DNA of 64,000 nucleotides from Propionivibrio dicarboxylicus (GCF_900099695.1 NZ_FNCY01000011.1:1-64000); one strand, 5' to 3'. Shown: positions 26,702 through 36,690, numbered from the stretch's first letter. The notes: generated from the sequence alone by a model not told the origin. Program-made: numbers and translations.

Positions 26702-27547
26702 ATGGACGCTTTCGACACCCCCACCCGCCCCGCATCGCCCGGCATCACGACCCACTCCGCGACCCACTCCGCAGCCGACGACGACGCCCTCACCCTCGGC
26801 CCGGTCCGCTTCAGCAACCGGCTATTCACCGGCACCGGCAAGTTCGCCGCCAACGCCGACATCCCCAAGATGCTGGCCGCCAGCGGTTCGCAAATGGTCA
26901 CCGTCGCGCTGCGCCGCGTCGGCGGCAATGCGCCCGATGACAACATCCTCGACCTGATTCCGCCGAACGTGACGCTGTTGCCCAACACCTCCGGCGCGCG
27001 CGACGCCGAACAGGCCGTGCGCATCGCCCGCATCGCCCGCGAAGCCGGCTACGGCGACTTCGTCAAGATCGAAGTCATCACCGACATGAAGACCTTGATG
27101 CCGGACAACTGGGAAACGCTGAAGGCCACGGAAATCCTCGCCCGCGAAGGCTTCATCGTGCTGCCCTACGTCACCCCCGACCTGACGCTGGCCAAGCGCC
27201 TCGAAGCCGCCGGCGCCGCTGCGGTCATGCCCTTGGGATCGCCGATCGGCACCAACCGCGGTCTTGAAACGCGCATGCTGATCGAGTTGCTGATCGAGAA
27301 CTGCCGCCTGCCGATCATCGTCGATGCCGGGATCGGCCGGCCCTCGCATGCTGCCGAGGCGATGGAACTCGGCGCCGCCGCCGTGCTCGTCAACACCGCC
27401 ATCGCCACCGCCAGCGATCCGGAAGCCATGGGCCGCGCCTTCGACTACGCCGTCCGCGCCGGGCGCATGGCCTACCGGGCGACACTCGCCGACGCCTCGC
27501 GCGATGCGCGCGCCTCGTCGCCGCTGACCGCCTTTCTCGACGACTGA
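26702..27547 (+). CDS. thiG: Thiazole synthase ThiG
   Basis: A 281-residue ThiG. The Schiff-base lysine is K122 in FVKIEVITD, and GSPIGTNRGLET plus VDAGIGRPSHAAEAMELGAAAVLVNTAIA are the phosphate-binding motifs. It forms the thiazole phosphate ring from deoxyxylulose-5-phosphate, ThiS-thiocarboxylate and dehydroglycine supplied by ThiH. GGAG lies seven bases upstream of the ATG. It is about 25 residues longer than usual at the N-terminus, a low-complexity Thr/Pro/Ala extension. First gene after the TPP riboswitch. Confidence 0.96.
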   Translation: MDAFDTPTRPASPGITTHSATHSAADDDALTLGPVRFSNRLFTGTGKFAANADIPKMLAASGSQMVTVALRRVGGNAPDDNILDLIPPNVTLLPNTSGARDAEQAVRIARIAREAGYGDFVKIEVITDMKTLMPDNWETLKATEILAREGFIVLPYVTPDLTLAKRLEAAGAAAVMPLGSPIGTNRGLETRMLIELLIENCRLPIIVDAGIGRPSHAAEAMELGAAAVLVNTAIATASDPEAMGRAFDYAVRAGRMAYRATLADASRDARASSPLTAFLDD

Positions 27548-27567
27548 CGGCCGGGAGGATCTTGACG

Positions 27568-28677
27568 ATGTCCTTTCGCGACTCTATCGACCGCTATGCC
27601 GATTTCGATTTTCCCGGATTCTTCGAGCGCGTCACCGACGCCGACGTCGAGCGCGCGCTGGCGGCGGAAAAGCTCAGTGTCACCGATTTCCTGACCCTGC
27701 TGGCGCCGCCGGCAGCACGCCGGATCGAAGCCATGGCACAACGGGCGAGCCAACTCACCGTGCAGCATTTCGGCCGCACGATCCAGATGTTCATCCCGCT
27801 CTATCTCTCCAACCACTGCAATAACCGCTGCGCCTACTGCGGCTTCAACGTCGGCAACGACATGCCGCGCCGTGTGCTCGACCTCGACGCCATCGAAGCC
27901 GAAGCCGAAGCGATCGCTCGCACCGGCATGCAGCATGTGCTGATTCTCACCGGCGAGGACCGGCGCATCACGCCGCCGGAATACATCGCCGCCGCGGCCC
28001 GCTGCCTGAAGCGCCACTTCGCCTCGGTGTCGATCGAGGTCTATCCGCTGCACGAGGAGGAATACCGCGCACTGCGCGCCGCCGGCGTCGATGGCATGAC
28101 GGTATTCCAGGAGACGTATGATCCCGTCACCTACCGGCGCGTGCACCTCGGCGGCAAGAAACGCGACTACGGCTGGCGGCTCGACGCGCCCGAACGCGCC
28201 GCCCGCGCCGGTCTGCGCCTCGTCAATATCGGCCCGCTGCTCGGACTCGCCGAACCGCGCCGCGAAATCTTCTTCACCGGATTGCACGCGCGTTATCTCG
28301 AAGATCATTACCTGCAAACCGAAGTCGCCATTTCGCTGCCGCGCATCAACCCGGCCGAAGGCAGTTTCGACGCCGACCACCGCATCGGCGACAAGAGCTT
28401 CGTCCAGTTCATGACCGCCTTGCGAATGTTCCTGCCGCGCGCCGGCATCACCGTATCGACGCGCGAACGCGCCGAATTCCGCGATGCCATCCTGCCGCTC
28501 GGCGTCACGCGCTTTTCGGCCGGGTCGAGCACCGGCGTCGGCGGCTATGTCGATCCACCCGATGCCGACGCGCTGCAGTTCGAGATCACCGACCAGCGCA
28601 GCGTCGCCGAGGTCGCCGCCGCACTCGTCGCCCGGCGCTTCCAGCCGGTCTTCAAGGACTGGGACGGATCGCTATGA
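27568..28677 (+). CDS. thiH: Tyrosine lyase ThiH (radical SAM)
   Basis: A 369-residue radical-SAM enzyme with C84-x3-C88-x2-C91 (CNNRCAYC), the family motif MFIPLYLSNHC before it, and the BATS-domain end FSAGSSTGVGGY. It cleaves tyrosine to dehydroglycine and p-cresol, which implies an anaerobic-capable thiazole route rather than the ThiO route. The ATG at 27568 has GGGAGG nine bases upstream; a TTG at 27562 is too close. Follows thiG by 20 bases. Confidence 0.96.
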   Translation: MSFRDSIDRYADFDFPGFFERVTDADVERALAAEKLSVTDFLTLLAPPAARRIEAMAQRASQLTVQHFGRTIQMFIPLYLSNHCNNRCAYCGFNVGNDMPRRVLDLDAIEAEAEAIARTGMQHVLILTGEDRRITPPEYIAAAARCLKRHFASVSIEVYPLHEEEYRALRAAGVDGMTVFQETYDPVTYRRVHLGGKKRDYGWRLDAPERAARAGLRLVNIGPLLGLAEPRREIFFTGLHARYLEDHYLQTEVAISLPRINPAEGSFDADHRIGDKSFVQFMTALRMFLPRAGITVSTRERAEFRDAILPLGVTRFSAGSSTGVGGYVDPPDADALQFEITDQRSVAEVAAALVARRFQPVFKDWDGSL

Positions 28678-28721
28678 CAATTGCCGTCCCCGCCATTTCA
28701 CACCCCGATCGAGGTAATGCC

Positions 28722-28922
28722 ATGGAAATCATCGTGAACGGCGAACGCCGCTCCTACCCTGCCGCGCTGACCGTCGCGGCACTGCTCGAAACGACCGGCC
28801 ACGCCGGCCAGCGCGTCGCCGTCGTGCGCAACGGACAAGTCGTCCCGCGCGGACAACATGCGGCCACCGCGCTCGCCGGCGGTGACCGCATCGACATCGT
28901 CGGCGCCGTCGCCGGCGGCTGA
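28722..28922 (+). CDS. thiS: Sulphur carrier protein ThiS
   Basis: A 66-residue ubiquitin-like carrier ending in the required Gly-Gly (GAVAGG). It starts MEIIVNGERRSYPAALTV, typical ThiS. The C-terminal glycine is adenylated by ThiF and thiocarboxylated, then donates sulphur to ThiG. No thiF is in the window. GAGG lies seven bases before ATG 28722. Third gene of the riboswitch-controlled operon. Confidence 0.95.
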   Translation: MEIIVNGERRSYPAALTVAALLETTGHAGQRVAVVRNGQVVPRGQHAATALAGGDRIDIVGAVAGG

Positions 28923-29134
28923 GCGAACGGAGCCCCCTGCATCGCCCCTGTCCGCGCAAAACGCAGGCAGGGGCGGCAGCCGCCGACCGTCACACGCCAA
29001 TGCGATCACTGCAGCCGCACGCAAGTGCGGATCGCCCCCGTTCGCCGGCATCAGACCGTCGTCATCGACGACCGAGGCAGAATAAAACCGCCGCGAGCAG
29101 GCACTTGCCGCGAAAGCTGCCCTCTCCATGCCTG

Positions 29135-29140
29135 TATAAT
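29135..29140 (+). promoter_or_regulatory. TATAAT -10 element for the chemoreceptor gene
   Basis: A perfect TATAAT lies about 60 bases upstream of the chemoreceptor ATG, in a locally AT-rich stretch. No good -35 box is seen at 17 bases, so assignment is tentative. Confidence 0.4.
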
Positions 29141-29198
29141 ATCCAATACAAATAATTTGGCTTAGCCAACCACTCACACCTGAACATAAGGGAGAATT

Positions 29199-31202
29199 AT
29201 GTTCGCAAGAATGACGATCCGATCGAAGATCCTGGCTTTGATCGGTGTGATATTCACCTTGTTTGGCGTCGCCCTCATCTGGGCGATTTTCAGTGGTGCC
29301 GAGACGGCGGAACGCTTCGAGGAGTTCGTCGACAAAGATCAGGTCACCTTGCTCACCTACACCGAAATGTATGCCCAAGGGCTTCAGATCGCGACCGCAT
29401 TGCGCAACGCCCAACTCGACCCGGACAACAAGCAGGGCTTCGACAACTTCAGGAAAGCCTCTGCCGACTTCGATAGCGCCCTGAAACGGGCAATCGACGG
29501 TTCGAGCGGCTATCGCGAGCGCAAGGAGAACCTGGAAAAAATCCGGATCCTGAGAGAAAAGCAGAGCAGAATCCAGGAACAGATCATTGCGTTTGCCGCA
29601 TCGCGCCAGTTGAACGAGGCGAAGGAACTGACGATCCGTGAAGAAACGCCGTTGTGGCGCGAAATCAAGGCACTCGTGCTCGACAACATCGCCAAATCGA
29701 CGGCAAGAGCCTCGGAAACGAAAAAGCAGGTCATCGATACCGCCGCATTTGCTTCCCGCATTTCGATGCTGCTCGGAATGTTCGCCGTCGCGCTGGGTTT
29801 CGCGCTGTCATACCTGATTGTGAAGCAGATCAGCCGCAACCTGAGCAATGCCGTCTCGATTGCCCAGCGCGTTGCCAACGGCAAGCTCGATAACGAGATC
29901 ACCATCGACACAGCGGATGAAACCGGCCAGTTACTGTCGTCCATGAGCGAGATGCAGGAGAAGTTGCACCAGATCCTGCGGGAAATCGAAGACAGTTCCC
30001 GCAACATGGGGCAATCCGCCTTCCAAGTCGCCTCCATTTCAAACGAGATATCGGAGGCAAGCCAGGAGCAGGAAAGCAATTCCGGCAATGTCGAGGCGGC
30101 GATGCAACAGGTGCACCAGATTTCCACCGAGGTTCAGGCACAAGCCGTCGAAGCCTCGGATCACTCCGATCGTGTCGAGAAACTCGCCCGCGAAGGCATT
30201 GGCAACGTGCGGCAGAGCATTCATCAACTTGAAGAGACGACACAAAGAGTCAATCGCGCCTCCGGCGAGATTCAGGAACTCGAAAAATTCGCCGAGCTGA
30301 TTCAGAACATCGTCAAAGTGATCAAGGAAATCGCCGAGCAAACCAACCTCCTCGCCCTAAACGCCGCAATCGAAGCCGCGCGCGCCGGCGAAAGCGGCAG
30401 GGGATTCGCTGTCGTCGCCGATGAAGTCCGGAAACTGGCGGAAAGAACCACCCTTTCCGCCTCGGAAGTCGGTGACATCATCCTCCGGCTCTCGCAGAAG
30501 GTCAGCCAGGTGGTCGATAGCATGGGCGCCGTCGTCGACACCGTCGAGATCAGTCAGCAGGAAGCCCACAAGACCGCCACGACCATCGAGGGCATTGCCC
30601 AGACGGCCGTGGACACGGCCCGGGCAAACCAGGGCATTTCGCTCGCCAGCCAGCAACAGATGGAACAGTTCGGGTCGCTCGAAAGCACCATGGAAACGCT
30701 GTTCTCGACGTTGAAGGAGAACAGTACCAAAGTCGGCACGACGGCAGCCATCGGCGAGGATCTGTTGGCGATCACCACCCGCCTCAACACGCTGATGTCG
30801 GCCTTCGATTTCACTGGGGGCCTCATCATCGAGGCAAAACAACACGAGAAGAGACGAACCCCGCGCGCCCAGAACACGCTGCGCGTCAAGCTCAGCCAGG
30901 AAGGAAACACCCTGGAGGGCATCGCCAGCGACTTCTCGACCTCCGGCTTGCGGATCAGAATTCCTAAAGCCGTGCACAAGGACAAGGCGGTCTCCGTCTC
31001 CTTGTACCTGCCACACGCAGACCTCGACCACTACGGCGCGCAAGCCCCCATCGACATCAAGGGGAAAATTGCCTGGCAGAACAAGTCGGGCAACAACTAC
31101 CTGTGTGGCATCGAGTTTGCCGACCTCTGTCACGATCAACTCGAATCGATCAAGGAGTGTTTCGGGTTCTATCGCAAGAATGCCGAATTCTCTCTCCAAT
31201 AA
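29199..31202 (+). CDS. Methyl-accepting chemotaxis protein with C-terminal PilZ domain
   Basis: A 667-residue chemoreceptor. Two membrane helices (about 10-30 and 188-210) flank a periplasmic all-helical sensor domain. HAMP (about 210-262) leads to the signalling domain with the hairpin tip [22 protein letters not shown]. Unusually, residues about 545-665 form a PilZ domain: KRRTPR supplies the RxxxR-type arginines and DFSTSGL the D/NxSxxG motif needed for c-di-GMP binding. So c-di-GMP could directly modulate chemotaxis signalling, as described for Tlp1-type receptors of Azospirillum. Good GGGAGAA ribosome binding site. No che genes nearby. Confidence 0.92.
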   Translation: MFARMTIRSKILALIGVIFTLFGVALIWAIFSGAETAERFEEFVDKDQVTLLTYTEMYAQGLQIATALRNAQLDPDNKQGFDNFRKASADFDSALKRAIDGSSGYRERKENLEKIRILREKQSRIQEQIIAFAASRQLNEAKELTIREETPLWREIKALVLDNIAKSTARASETKKQVIDTAAFASRISMLLGMFAVALGFALSYLIVKQISRNLSNAVSIAQRVANGKLDNEITIDTADETGQLLSSMSEMQEKLHQILREIEDSSRNMGQSAFQVASISNEISEASQEQESNSGNVEAAMQQVHQISTEVQAQAVEASDHSDRVEKLAREGIGNVRQSIHQLEETTQRVNRASGEIQELEKFAELIQNIVKVIKEIAEQTNLLALNAAIEAARAGESGRGFAVVADEVRKLAERTTLSASEVGDIILRLSQKVSQVVDSMGAVVDTVEISQQEAHKTATTIEGIAQTAVDTARANQGISLASQQQMEQFGSLESTMETLFSTLKENSTKVGTTAAIGEDLLAITTRLNTLMSAFDFTGGLIIEAKQHEKRRTPRAQNTLRVKLSQEGNTLEGIASDFSTSGLRIRIPKAVHKDKAVSVSLYLPHADLDHYGAQAPIDIKGKIAWQNKSGNNYLCGIEFADLCHDQLESIKECFGFYRKNAEFSLQ

Positions 31203-31314
31203 ACCGCGCCGCATAAGCGTTCGACCGGCCGTCATTGATCATCATGACGGCTGGATACGCATCGTCGTTCGATTGCAGGCATGCCCGGATCGCCGCCCGC
31301 TGATCGCGTAGTCA

Positions 31315-32178
31315 ATGCCCATGTCCACATCAGAATCTTTCACCGTTCCCTCTACCACCGGGATCGACGTTCCGCTCTCGCTCTACCGTTCGGCGACGCC
31401 GCACAGGAGGACGACGATCCTGTACCTCCATGGCGGCGGTCTGGTGTACGGGACGCGGCACGATCTGCCGCCATGCCATCTCGATGCTTTCCTGCACGCC
31501 GGTTATGACGTGCTGGCGCCGGACTACCCGCTGGCGCCGGAATCGAACCTGGATACGATCCTGGCAACGATGATCGAACTGATTGCCGCCGGCATTGCCC
31601 GGCGCGACCCGCGGTTTCCGCTGGACAACCCGGATTACGTGCTGTTCGGCCGTTCCGCCGGCGCTTATCTCGCGCTGACGCTCTGCCAGGCGCTCAATGA
31701 ACGTGGCATCCCCGGCCCGAAGGCGATCATCAGCCTGTACGGCTACGCACGCCTCGACGACCCCGCGTTCCTGACGCCGAGCAAGCACTACAGCAGCTTT
31801 CCCAGCCTGTCGCCGCAAGAGGTGGAGAGAATCGTCGGCCACACGCCGGTCACCGATGGCGACATCAACACGCGCTTCGCCCTGTATGTCACCGCGCGAC
31901 AGCAAGGATCGTGGATCGGGATGTTGTGCGGGGACGCCCCGCCCGCCCGCTATTCGCTCGACGCGGCCCAACTCGCCACCTTCCCGCCGACCTTCCTGGC
32001 GGCTGCGACCATGGACCCGGACGTCCCCTACCGGATGTCGAAGTCATTATCACGGACGATTCCCGGCGCACGGCTCATGACCGTTTACGGCGAGACGCAC
32101 GACTTCGACCGCGACACGCGCGACCCGACCGGCGCGTCGGTCTATGCCGAAATAATGAGCTGGCTGGACGAGCGATAA
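31315..32178 (+). CDS. Alpha/beta hydrolase, HSL-like
   Basis: A 287-residue cytosolic alpha/beta hydrolase of the hormone-sensitive-lipase type. It shows the oxyanion motif LHGGG, nucleophile elbow GRSAGAY, probable Asp in TMDPDVP and His in GETHDFDR. These enzymes hydrolyse esters of short acyl or aryl chains. It is convergent with the pyrR gene. No operon partner suggests the substrate. A second in-frame ATG lies two codons in. Confidence 0.85.
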   Translation: MPMSTSESFTVPSTTGIDVPLSLYRSATPHRRTTILYLHGGGLVYGTRHDLPPCHLDAFLHAGYDVLAPDYPLAPESNLDTILATMIELIAAGIARRDPRFPLDNPDYVLFGRSAGAYLALTLCQALNERGIPGPKAIISLYGYARLDDPAFLTPSKHYSSFPSLSPQEVERIVGHTPVTDGDINTRFALYVTARQQGSWIGMLCGDAPPARYSLDAAQLATFPPTFLAAATMDPDVPYRMSKSLSRTIPGARLMTVYGETHDFDRDTRDPTGASVYAEIMSWLDER

Positions 32179-32191
32179 GCCTGAGACCGGA

Positions 32192-32791
32192 CTAGGAGAA
32201 CACCTCAAGCGCACAGGCGCGGGCCTGGCGCCGCATCGCGTCGATCGACACCCCGGACGGAGACGTCTCAAGCGCCTCCGTCTCGACCCGCCAGCAGAGG
32301 CGTCCGTCCTTGCTCAGGGTCAGCACCAGTTCCTGATGCTCATCGAGCGAAGGCGTCCAGGGACAAAAATCCGCCTGCACCGGAATCTCGCGCGCCCCCC
32401 GGTCGGCCAGTACTGCCAGCCGGATCGAGGACGGCCGGCCATAATCGAACAACTCGTTGATCGCCGCCCGCGTCGTGCGACCGGTAAACAGCACATCGTC
32501 GACGAGGATGAGCGGCCGGCCGTCGATATCGAGCGGCAACGAGGTCGGCTTGACCTGCGGATGCAGGCCGCGCTTGCCAAAGTCATCGCGATAGAAGGAG
32601 ATGTCGAGCAGGCCGATCCGGCCTTCCAGCTTGAGGATCTCGGCCAGACGCCGGGCGACCCAGGCGCCGCCCGTGTGAATCCCGACGAGCAGCGTCTCCG
32701 GCGTCAGTTGCGGCCGGATCAGGCCGGCCAGCTGCACGCATTGCCGCTCGGCATCCGGCAATTGAAGTTTCGTCATCGCCAGCCCTTCCAT
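32192..32791 (-). CDS. pyrR: PyrR: uracil phosphoribosyltransferase / pyrimidine regulator
   Basis: A phosphoribosyltransferase of 199 residues (or 194 from the ATG at 32776). The PRPP-binding motif is LILVDDVLFTGRTTRAA, and GIHTGGAWVA and FYRDD are typical of PyrR. In Gram-positives PyrR attenuates pyr operons by binding mRNA; in proteobacteria its role is less clear. It is the last gene of the ureide cluster, 16 bases after allD. Carbamoyl phosphate is both a product of oxalurate breakdown and the precursor of pyrimidines, so a metabolic link is attractive (inference). AGGGAGG lies four bases before ATG 32791. Confidence 0.85.
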   Translation of the reverse strand: MEGLAMTKLQLPDAERQCVQLAGLIRPQLTPETLLVGIHTGGAWVARRLAEILKLEGRIGLLDISFYRDDFGKRGLHPQVKPTSLPLDIDGRPLILVDDVLFTGRTTRAAINELFDYGRPSSIRLAVLADRGAREIPVQADFCPWTPSLDEHQELVLTLSKDGRLCWRVETEALETSPSGVSIDAMRRQARACALEVFS

Positions 32792-32807
32792 CGCGCCTCC
32801 CTGTGGC

Positions 32808-33887
32808 TCAGTCCTGCACTTCCGACGCGAACGCCGTCTTCCCGTCGTAGCGGTCATAGTGGACATCCGCGCTGACCAGATAGTCGTGGATCTCCTTGAC
32901 GATCGGAATGCCGTTGCGCGCATAGCGCTCGGCCACTGCCTCCGACGACTCACCCGGAACGAGCACCTGGCCGCAGCCTTCGGCCGGACGCAGGCCATGG
33001 ATTTCCTCGACCATGGCGCTGATGCAATTGGCAAACTGCTCGGCGCCGCCGAAGAATTCCGGATTGATGACGAGGTGGATTTGCCCCAGTTCGCGCCCGG
33101 CGGAAAGATCGGCATACATCGAACTGACATGCTTGCCGAAGGGCACGCCGAGCATCGAACCGCACAGGATGTCGACCATCATCATCAGGCCATAGCCCTT
33201 GGCCCCGGCAATCGCCACCAGCCCGCCGACCGCGAACGGATCGGTGGTCGGACGCCCGTCGCGATCGACCGCCCAGGTCGGCGGAATCGGCTTGTTCTTG
33301 GCACGGGAATCGAGAATCTTGCCCCAGGCGCCGACCGTCGTCGCCATATCGAAGACGATCGGCGAACGGCCCGGCACCGGCGCCGCGAAACCGATCGGAT
33401 TGGTGCCGAAATACGGCTCGGCCGACCCGTACGGGACCACCATCGGGTCGGACTGGCACATCGACATGCCAATCAGGTTGGCCTCGGTGGCCATGCGCAG
33501 GAAATAGGACAAGGTCCCGCAATGCCCGAGCCGGCGCATGCCGACCAGAGCGATCCCGTTCTCCTTCGCCATCCGGATCGCCTCGATCATGCCGTTGCGG
33601 GCGACCACCATGCCGACCGCGTTGTCGCCGTCATAGACCCCGGTACAGGGACCGGTCTGACGGAACGAGAACTCGGGCCGGGCATTGCTGCCGCCCTTGG
33701 CGATGCGTTCGGCGTAATACTCGACGCGCACGGCGCCGTGCGAATGCACGCCACGGCTATCGGCATAACTCAGATGGTTGGCGACCTCCTGCGCATGGTC
33801 CTCCGGCAAGCCGGCCTTCATCACCTTGGCCTTGATCAGCCGGTGCAGCTCTTCCTTATTGACTAAAACGACTGCCTCGTTACTCAT
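32808..33887 (-). CDS. allD: Ureidoglycolate dehydrogenase (malate/lactate dehydrogenase family)
   Basis: A 359-residue Ldh2/MDH2-family NAD(P)-dependent dehydrogenase with RGVHSHG, GMRRLGHCG and YGSAEPYFGTNPIGFA as family motifs. Members oxidise 2-hydroxyacids, including ureidoglycolate to oxalurate (AllD), malate and sulpholactate. The neighbouring allC, allE and oxamate transcarbamylase genes make ureidoglycolate the probable substrate. ATG 33887 has GAGG seven bases upstream. Confidence 0.85.
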   Translation of the reverse strand: MSNEAVVLVNKEELHRLIKAKVMKAGLPEDHAQEVANHLSYADSRGVHSHGAVRVEYYAERIAKGGSNARPEFSFRQTGPCTGVYDGDNAVGMVVARNGMIEAIRMAKENGIALVGMRRLGHCGTLSYFLRMATEANLIGMSMCQSDPMVVPYGSAEPYFGTNPIGFAAPVPGRSPIVFDMATTVGAWGKILDSRAKNKPIPPTWAVDRDGRPTTDPFAVGGLVAIAGAKGYGLMMMVDILCGSMLGVPFGKHVSSMYADLSAGRELGQIHLVINPEFFGGAEQFANCISAMVEEIHGLRPAEGCGQVLVPGESSEAVAERYARNGIPIVKEIHDYLVSADVHYDRYDGKTAFASEVQD

Positions 33888-33918
33888 TACCAATCCTCTC
33901 CACTCTGTCGCATCACAC

Positions 33919-35232
33919 TCAACGCGGGGTTTCCGTCGTTTCGTAGTCGTAATCGGCTTCCTTTTCCGCCAGGGTCTCGCCGTCCAGAATCCGGTGCGCC
34001 CGCTCCCTGTCGATGTCGCCTTCCCATTCGGCGATCACCACGGTGGCGACGCAATTGCCGATCAGGTTGCCGAGCGCCCGCGCGATTCCCATGAACCAGT
34101 CGGTCGACAGCACGATGACCAGACCGATCGCCGGGATACCCGGAATCGCCTGCAAGGTCGCCGCCAGGACGACGATCGCCGAGCCCGGAACGCCGTGTGC
34201 GCCCTTCGAGGTGATCAGTGACACCGCCAGGATCGCCGCCAGATCGCCCATCGTGTAGGCCGTATTGGTGGCCTGGGCGATAAATACCGCCGCCAGGGTG
34301 ATGTAGATGGAGAAGGCGTCGAGGTTGAATGAATATCCCGTCGGGATCACCAGTCCAACCGTCGAATCGCGAATCCCCATATGCCGGAGCTTGGCCATGA
34401 CCTGCGGCAGAACGCTGTCGCCCGAGGTCGTCGCGAAGACGATCATCAACTCTTCGCGCAGATAACGCAGCAACTTGAGCAGCGAGTAGCCGGCAGCGCG
34501 CATGATCAGGCCGAGGACAAGGAAGACGAAGACGATCACCGTCACGAAGTACAGCGAAACGAAGTAGGCCAACTGCTTGAGCGAACCGATGCCATACTTG
34601 CCGACGGTGAAGGCGATCGCGCCGAGCACGCCCAGCGGCGCCAGCTTGATGATGATGCCCATGACCTTGAACAGCACCTGGCAGACTGCGTCGATCATGT
34701 TCGCGACCGGTACGCCGTGCTTGCCGGAAATCGACAGCGCACAGCCGAACAGTACCGAGAAAATCAGCACTTGCAGCACATCGCCGGTGGCGAAGGCGCC
34801 GATCACCGATCCGGGAATCAGCTTCATGATGAATTCGACCACGCCGCCGCCGGCCAGTCGGTTGGCATTCTCGACGTAGGCCGACATCGACTTCGCATCG
34901 AGACTCGCCGGGTCGATGTTCATGCCGGCGCCCGGCTCGAAGATGACGGCAAGCGCCAGACCGAGCAGCAACGCGACGGTGGTGACGACCTCGAAGTAGA
35001 CCAGCGCCTTGACGCCGACCCGCCCGACGCGTTTCAGGTTGCCCGCGCTGGAAATGCCATGGACGACGACACAGAACACCAGCACCGGAACGATCATCTT
35101 GATCAGTTTGATGAAGCCGTCACCGAGCGGTTTCAGCGAAGCGCCAAAAGCCGGCCAGAACAAACCGATAACAACGCCGATGACCGTGGCTGCAATGACC
35201 TGGCCAAAGAGTGATTTCAGAAATTTTGCCAT
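33919..35232 (-). CDS. dctA: Dicarboxylate:cation symporter (DctA/SDF family)
   Basis: A 437-residue secondary transporter of the SDF (DctA/GltP) family, with eight helices and two re-entrant hairpins. Family motifs include FATTSGDSVLPQVM (first hairpin serines), PTGYSFNLDAFSIY, and SKGAHGVPGSAIVVLA (second hairpin). It imports C4-dicarboxylates with H+ or Na+. Its place inside the ureide operon suggests that its substrate is a cluster metabolite such as allantoate, oxamate, oxalurate or glyoxylate-derived acid, but this is inference. Gene symbol reflects family, not proven substrate. Confidence 0.85.
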   Translation of the reverse strand: MAKFLKSLFGQVIAATVIGVVIGLFWPAFGASLKPLGDGFIKLIKMIVPVLVFCVVVHGISSAGNLKRVGRVGVKALVYFEVVTTVALLLGLALAVIFEPGAGMNIDPASLDAKSMSAYVENANRLAGGGVVEFIMKLIPGSVIGAFATGDVLQVLIFSVLFGCALSISGKHGVPVANMIDAVCQVLFKVMGIIIKLAPLGVLGAIAFTVGKYGIGSLKQLAYFVSLYFVTVIVFVFLVLGLIMRAAGYSLLKLLRYLREELMIVFATTSGDSVLPQVMAKLRHMGIRDSTVGLVIPTGYSFNLDAFSIYITLAAVFIAQATNTAYTMGDLAAILAVSLITSKGAHGVPGSAIVVLAATLQAIPGIPAIGLVIVLSTDWFMGIARALGNLIGNCVATVVIAEWEGDIDRERAHRILDGETLAEKEADYDYETTETPR

Positions 35233-35314
35233 GTCATCCCCCAAGAAAAACGTAAGCTGGAATCAACCACCGTGTCATTTGGCATTGTTTGCCCTCCCGT
35301 TATGAATCGGTCCT

Positions 35315-35352
35315 GGGGTGTTCACAACCAAGCGCTTGATTGTGAACACCCC
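35315..35352. promoter_or_regulatory. 38-bp palindrome between pucG and dctA
   Basis: GGGGTGTTCACAA at 35315-35327 pairs perfectly with TTGTGAACACCCC at 35340-35352; the 12-base loop holds AAGCGCTT, itself a palindrome. No T-run follows on either strand. It may be an operator, an mRNA processing hairpin or a rho-assisted terminator. Confidence 0.7.
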
Positions 35353-35358
35353 TCAGTG

Positions 35359-36582
35359 CTACTTGTCGTGATACACATCCAATGCCGCCTGAACCGCCTT
35401 GCCGGCATTGACCTTCGCCCCGAAGCGGAGCAACACCGCCTCCAGCGCGCCCAGCACATGCAGCACGTTCTTCTGACGGCCGCTGTAGCCCATCGTGCCG
35501 ATGCGCCAGATCTTGCCCTTGAGCGGCCCGAACGAGCTGGCGATCTCGATGTCGAAGTCATTGAGCAGCATGGCGCGCACGGCCTCGCCGTCGATACCGG
35601 CCGGGATGCTCACGGCAGTGACCGGCGTCAGTTTGTTGACGCGCTCGCCGTAGAGCGACAGCCCCATCGCCTCAAGACCGGCCATCAACGCTGCCTCGTG
35701 CCGCAGATGGCGCTTGAAGCGCGCCTCCAGGCCCTCTTCGAGCACCAGGCGCAAGCCCTCGCGCAAGGCATACAGCATCGAGGTCGCTTCGGTGTGATGA
35801 TTGAGGCGCGCCGGACCCCAGTAATCCATCAACTGGCTCAGGTCGAAATAGTTCGTCCGGATGACGCCGTCGTCCCATTCGGCCGAGGTCACGCGCTCGG
35901 CCAGACCGCGCTCGACGCGTTTGCGCCGCAGCAGCACTTCCTCGACGCGGCTGTTAAACGTGATTGGCGCCATGCCCGACGGCACCGACAGGCACTTCTG
36001 GGTGCCGCCGATGGCCGCATCGATCATCCATTCGTCGACCTTGACCGGCGTTCCGCCGATGGTGGCGACGGCATCGACGACGAACAAGGCCCCGACCTCG
36101 CGACTCGCCGCGCCGATCTCCTTGAGCGGCTGCATGCAGGCGGTCGAGGTTTCGCCATGAACCATCGCCACGATCTTCGGGCGGACTTCGCGGATCTTCT
36201 CGATCACCGTCTGCGGCGGAAAAACCGTGCCCCATTCCGTTTCCAGCGTCACGACCTTGGCGCCATAGCGCTGGGAGATTTCCACCAGCAAATGGCCGAA
36301 GCGCCCGTAGATCGGCACCAGCACGACATCGCCCGGCTCGATGATGCTGGCAAGCACGGCCTCGATGCCGGCGCGCGAGGTACCGTCGATCGGGAATGCC
36401 CAATGATTTTCAGTCTGGAAAAGCTTGCGCAGCATTTCCATCGTTTCGTTCATGATCCCGGTGAACTGCGGATCGAACTGCCCGAGAATGGGCGTGCACA
36501 TGGCGCGCAAAACCCGGGGATCGACCTCGACCGGCCCGGGCGTCATGATCGTTCTTAGTGAGGTGTCAAGGTCCTTGTACAT
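35359..36582 (-). CDS. pucG: Ureidoglycine-glyoxylate aminotransferase PucG
   Basis: A 407-residue class V aminotransferase, with MTPGPVEVDPRVL at the N-terminus and PLP-binding K196 in IGGTQKCLS. PucG moves the amino group of (S)-ureidoglycine to glyoxylate, giving oxalurate and glycine; related alanine- or serine-glyoxylate transaminases look similar. Neighbouring ureide genes favour PucG. The ATG at 36582 gives the usual N-terminus; longer starts at 36606 and 36645 are possible. A terminator-like hairpin precedes it, so it may have its own promoter. Confidence 0.85.
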   Translation of the reverse strand: MYKDLDTSLRTIMTPGPVEVDPRVLRAMCTPILGQFDPQFTGIMNETMEMLRKLFQTENHWAFPIDGTSRAGIEAVLASIIEPGDVVLVPIYGRFGHLLVEISQRYGAKVVTLETEWGTVFPPQTVIEKIREVRPKIVAMVHGETSTACMQPLKEIGAASREVGALFVVDAVATIGGTPVKVDEWMIDAAIGGTQKCLSVPSGMAPITFNSRVEEVLLRRKRVERGLAERVTSAEWDDGVIRTNYFDLSQLMDYWGPARLNHHTEATSMLYALREGLRLVLEEGLEARFKRHLRHEAALMAGLEAMGLSLYGERVNKLTPVTAVSIPAGIDGEAVRAMLLNDFDIEIASSFGPLKGKIWRIGTMGYSGRQKNVLHVLGALEAVLLRFGAKVNAGKAVQAALDVYHDK

Positions 36583-36690
36583 AGTCTCATCCAATCCTTT
36601 TTGCATAAAATCGATACCGGTGGAATTATGCTCCTGTGCCGGCATTCATCGCCATAGCGACGAATACGAAAAACTTGTCACTGCAAGCGG

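Noticed and set aside
33919-35232. Calling this a plain C4-dicarboxylate carrier outside the ureide pathway
   Set aside because: It is 31 bases from allD on the same strand, so a cluster role is more likely, although substrate is unproven.
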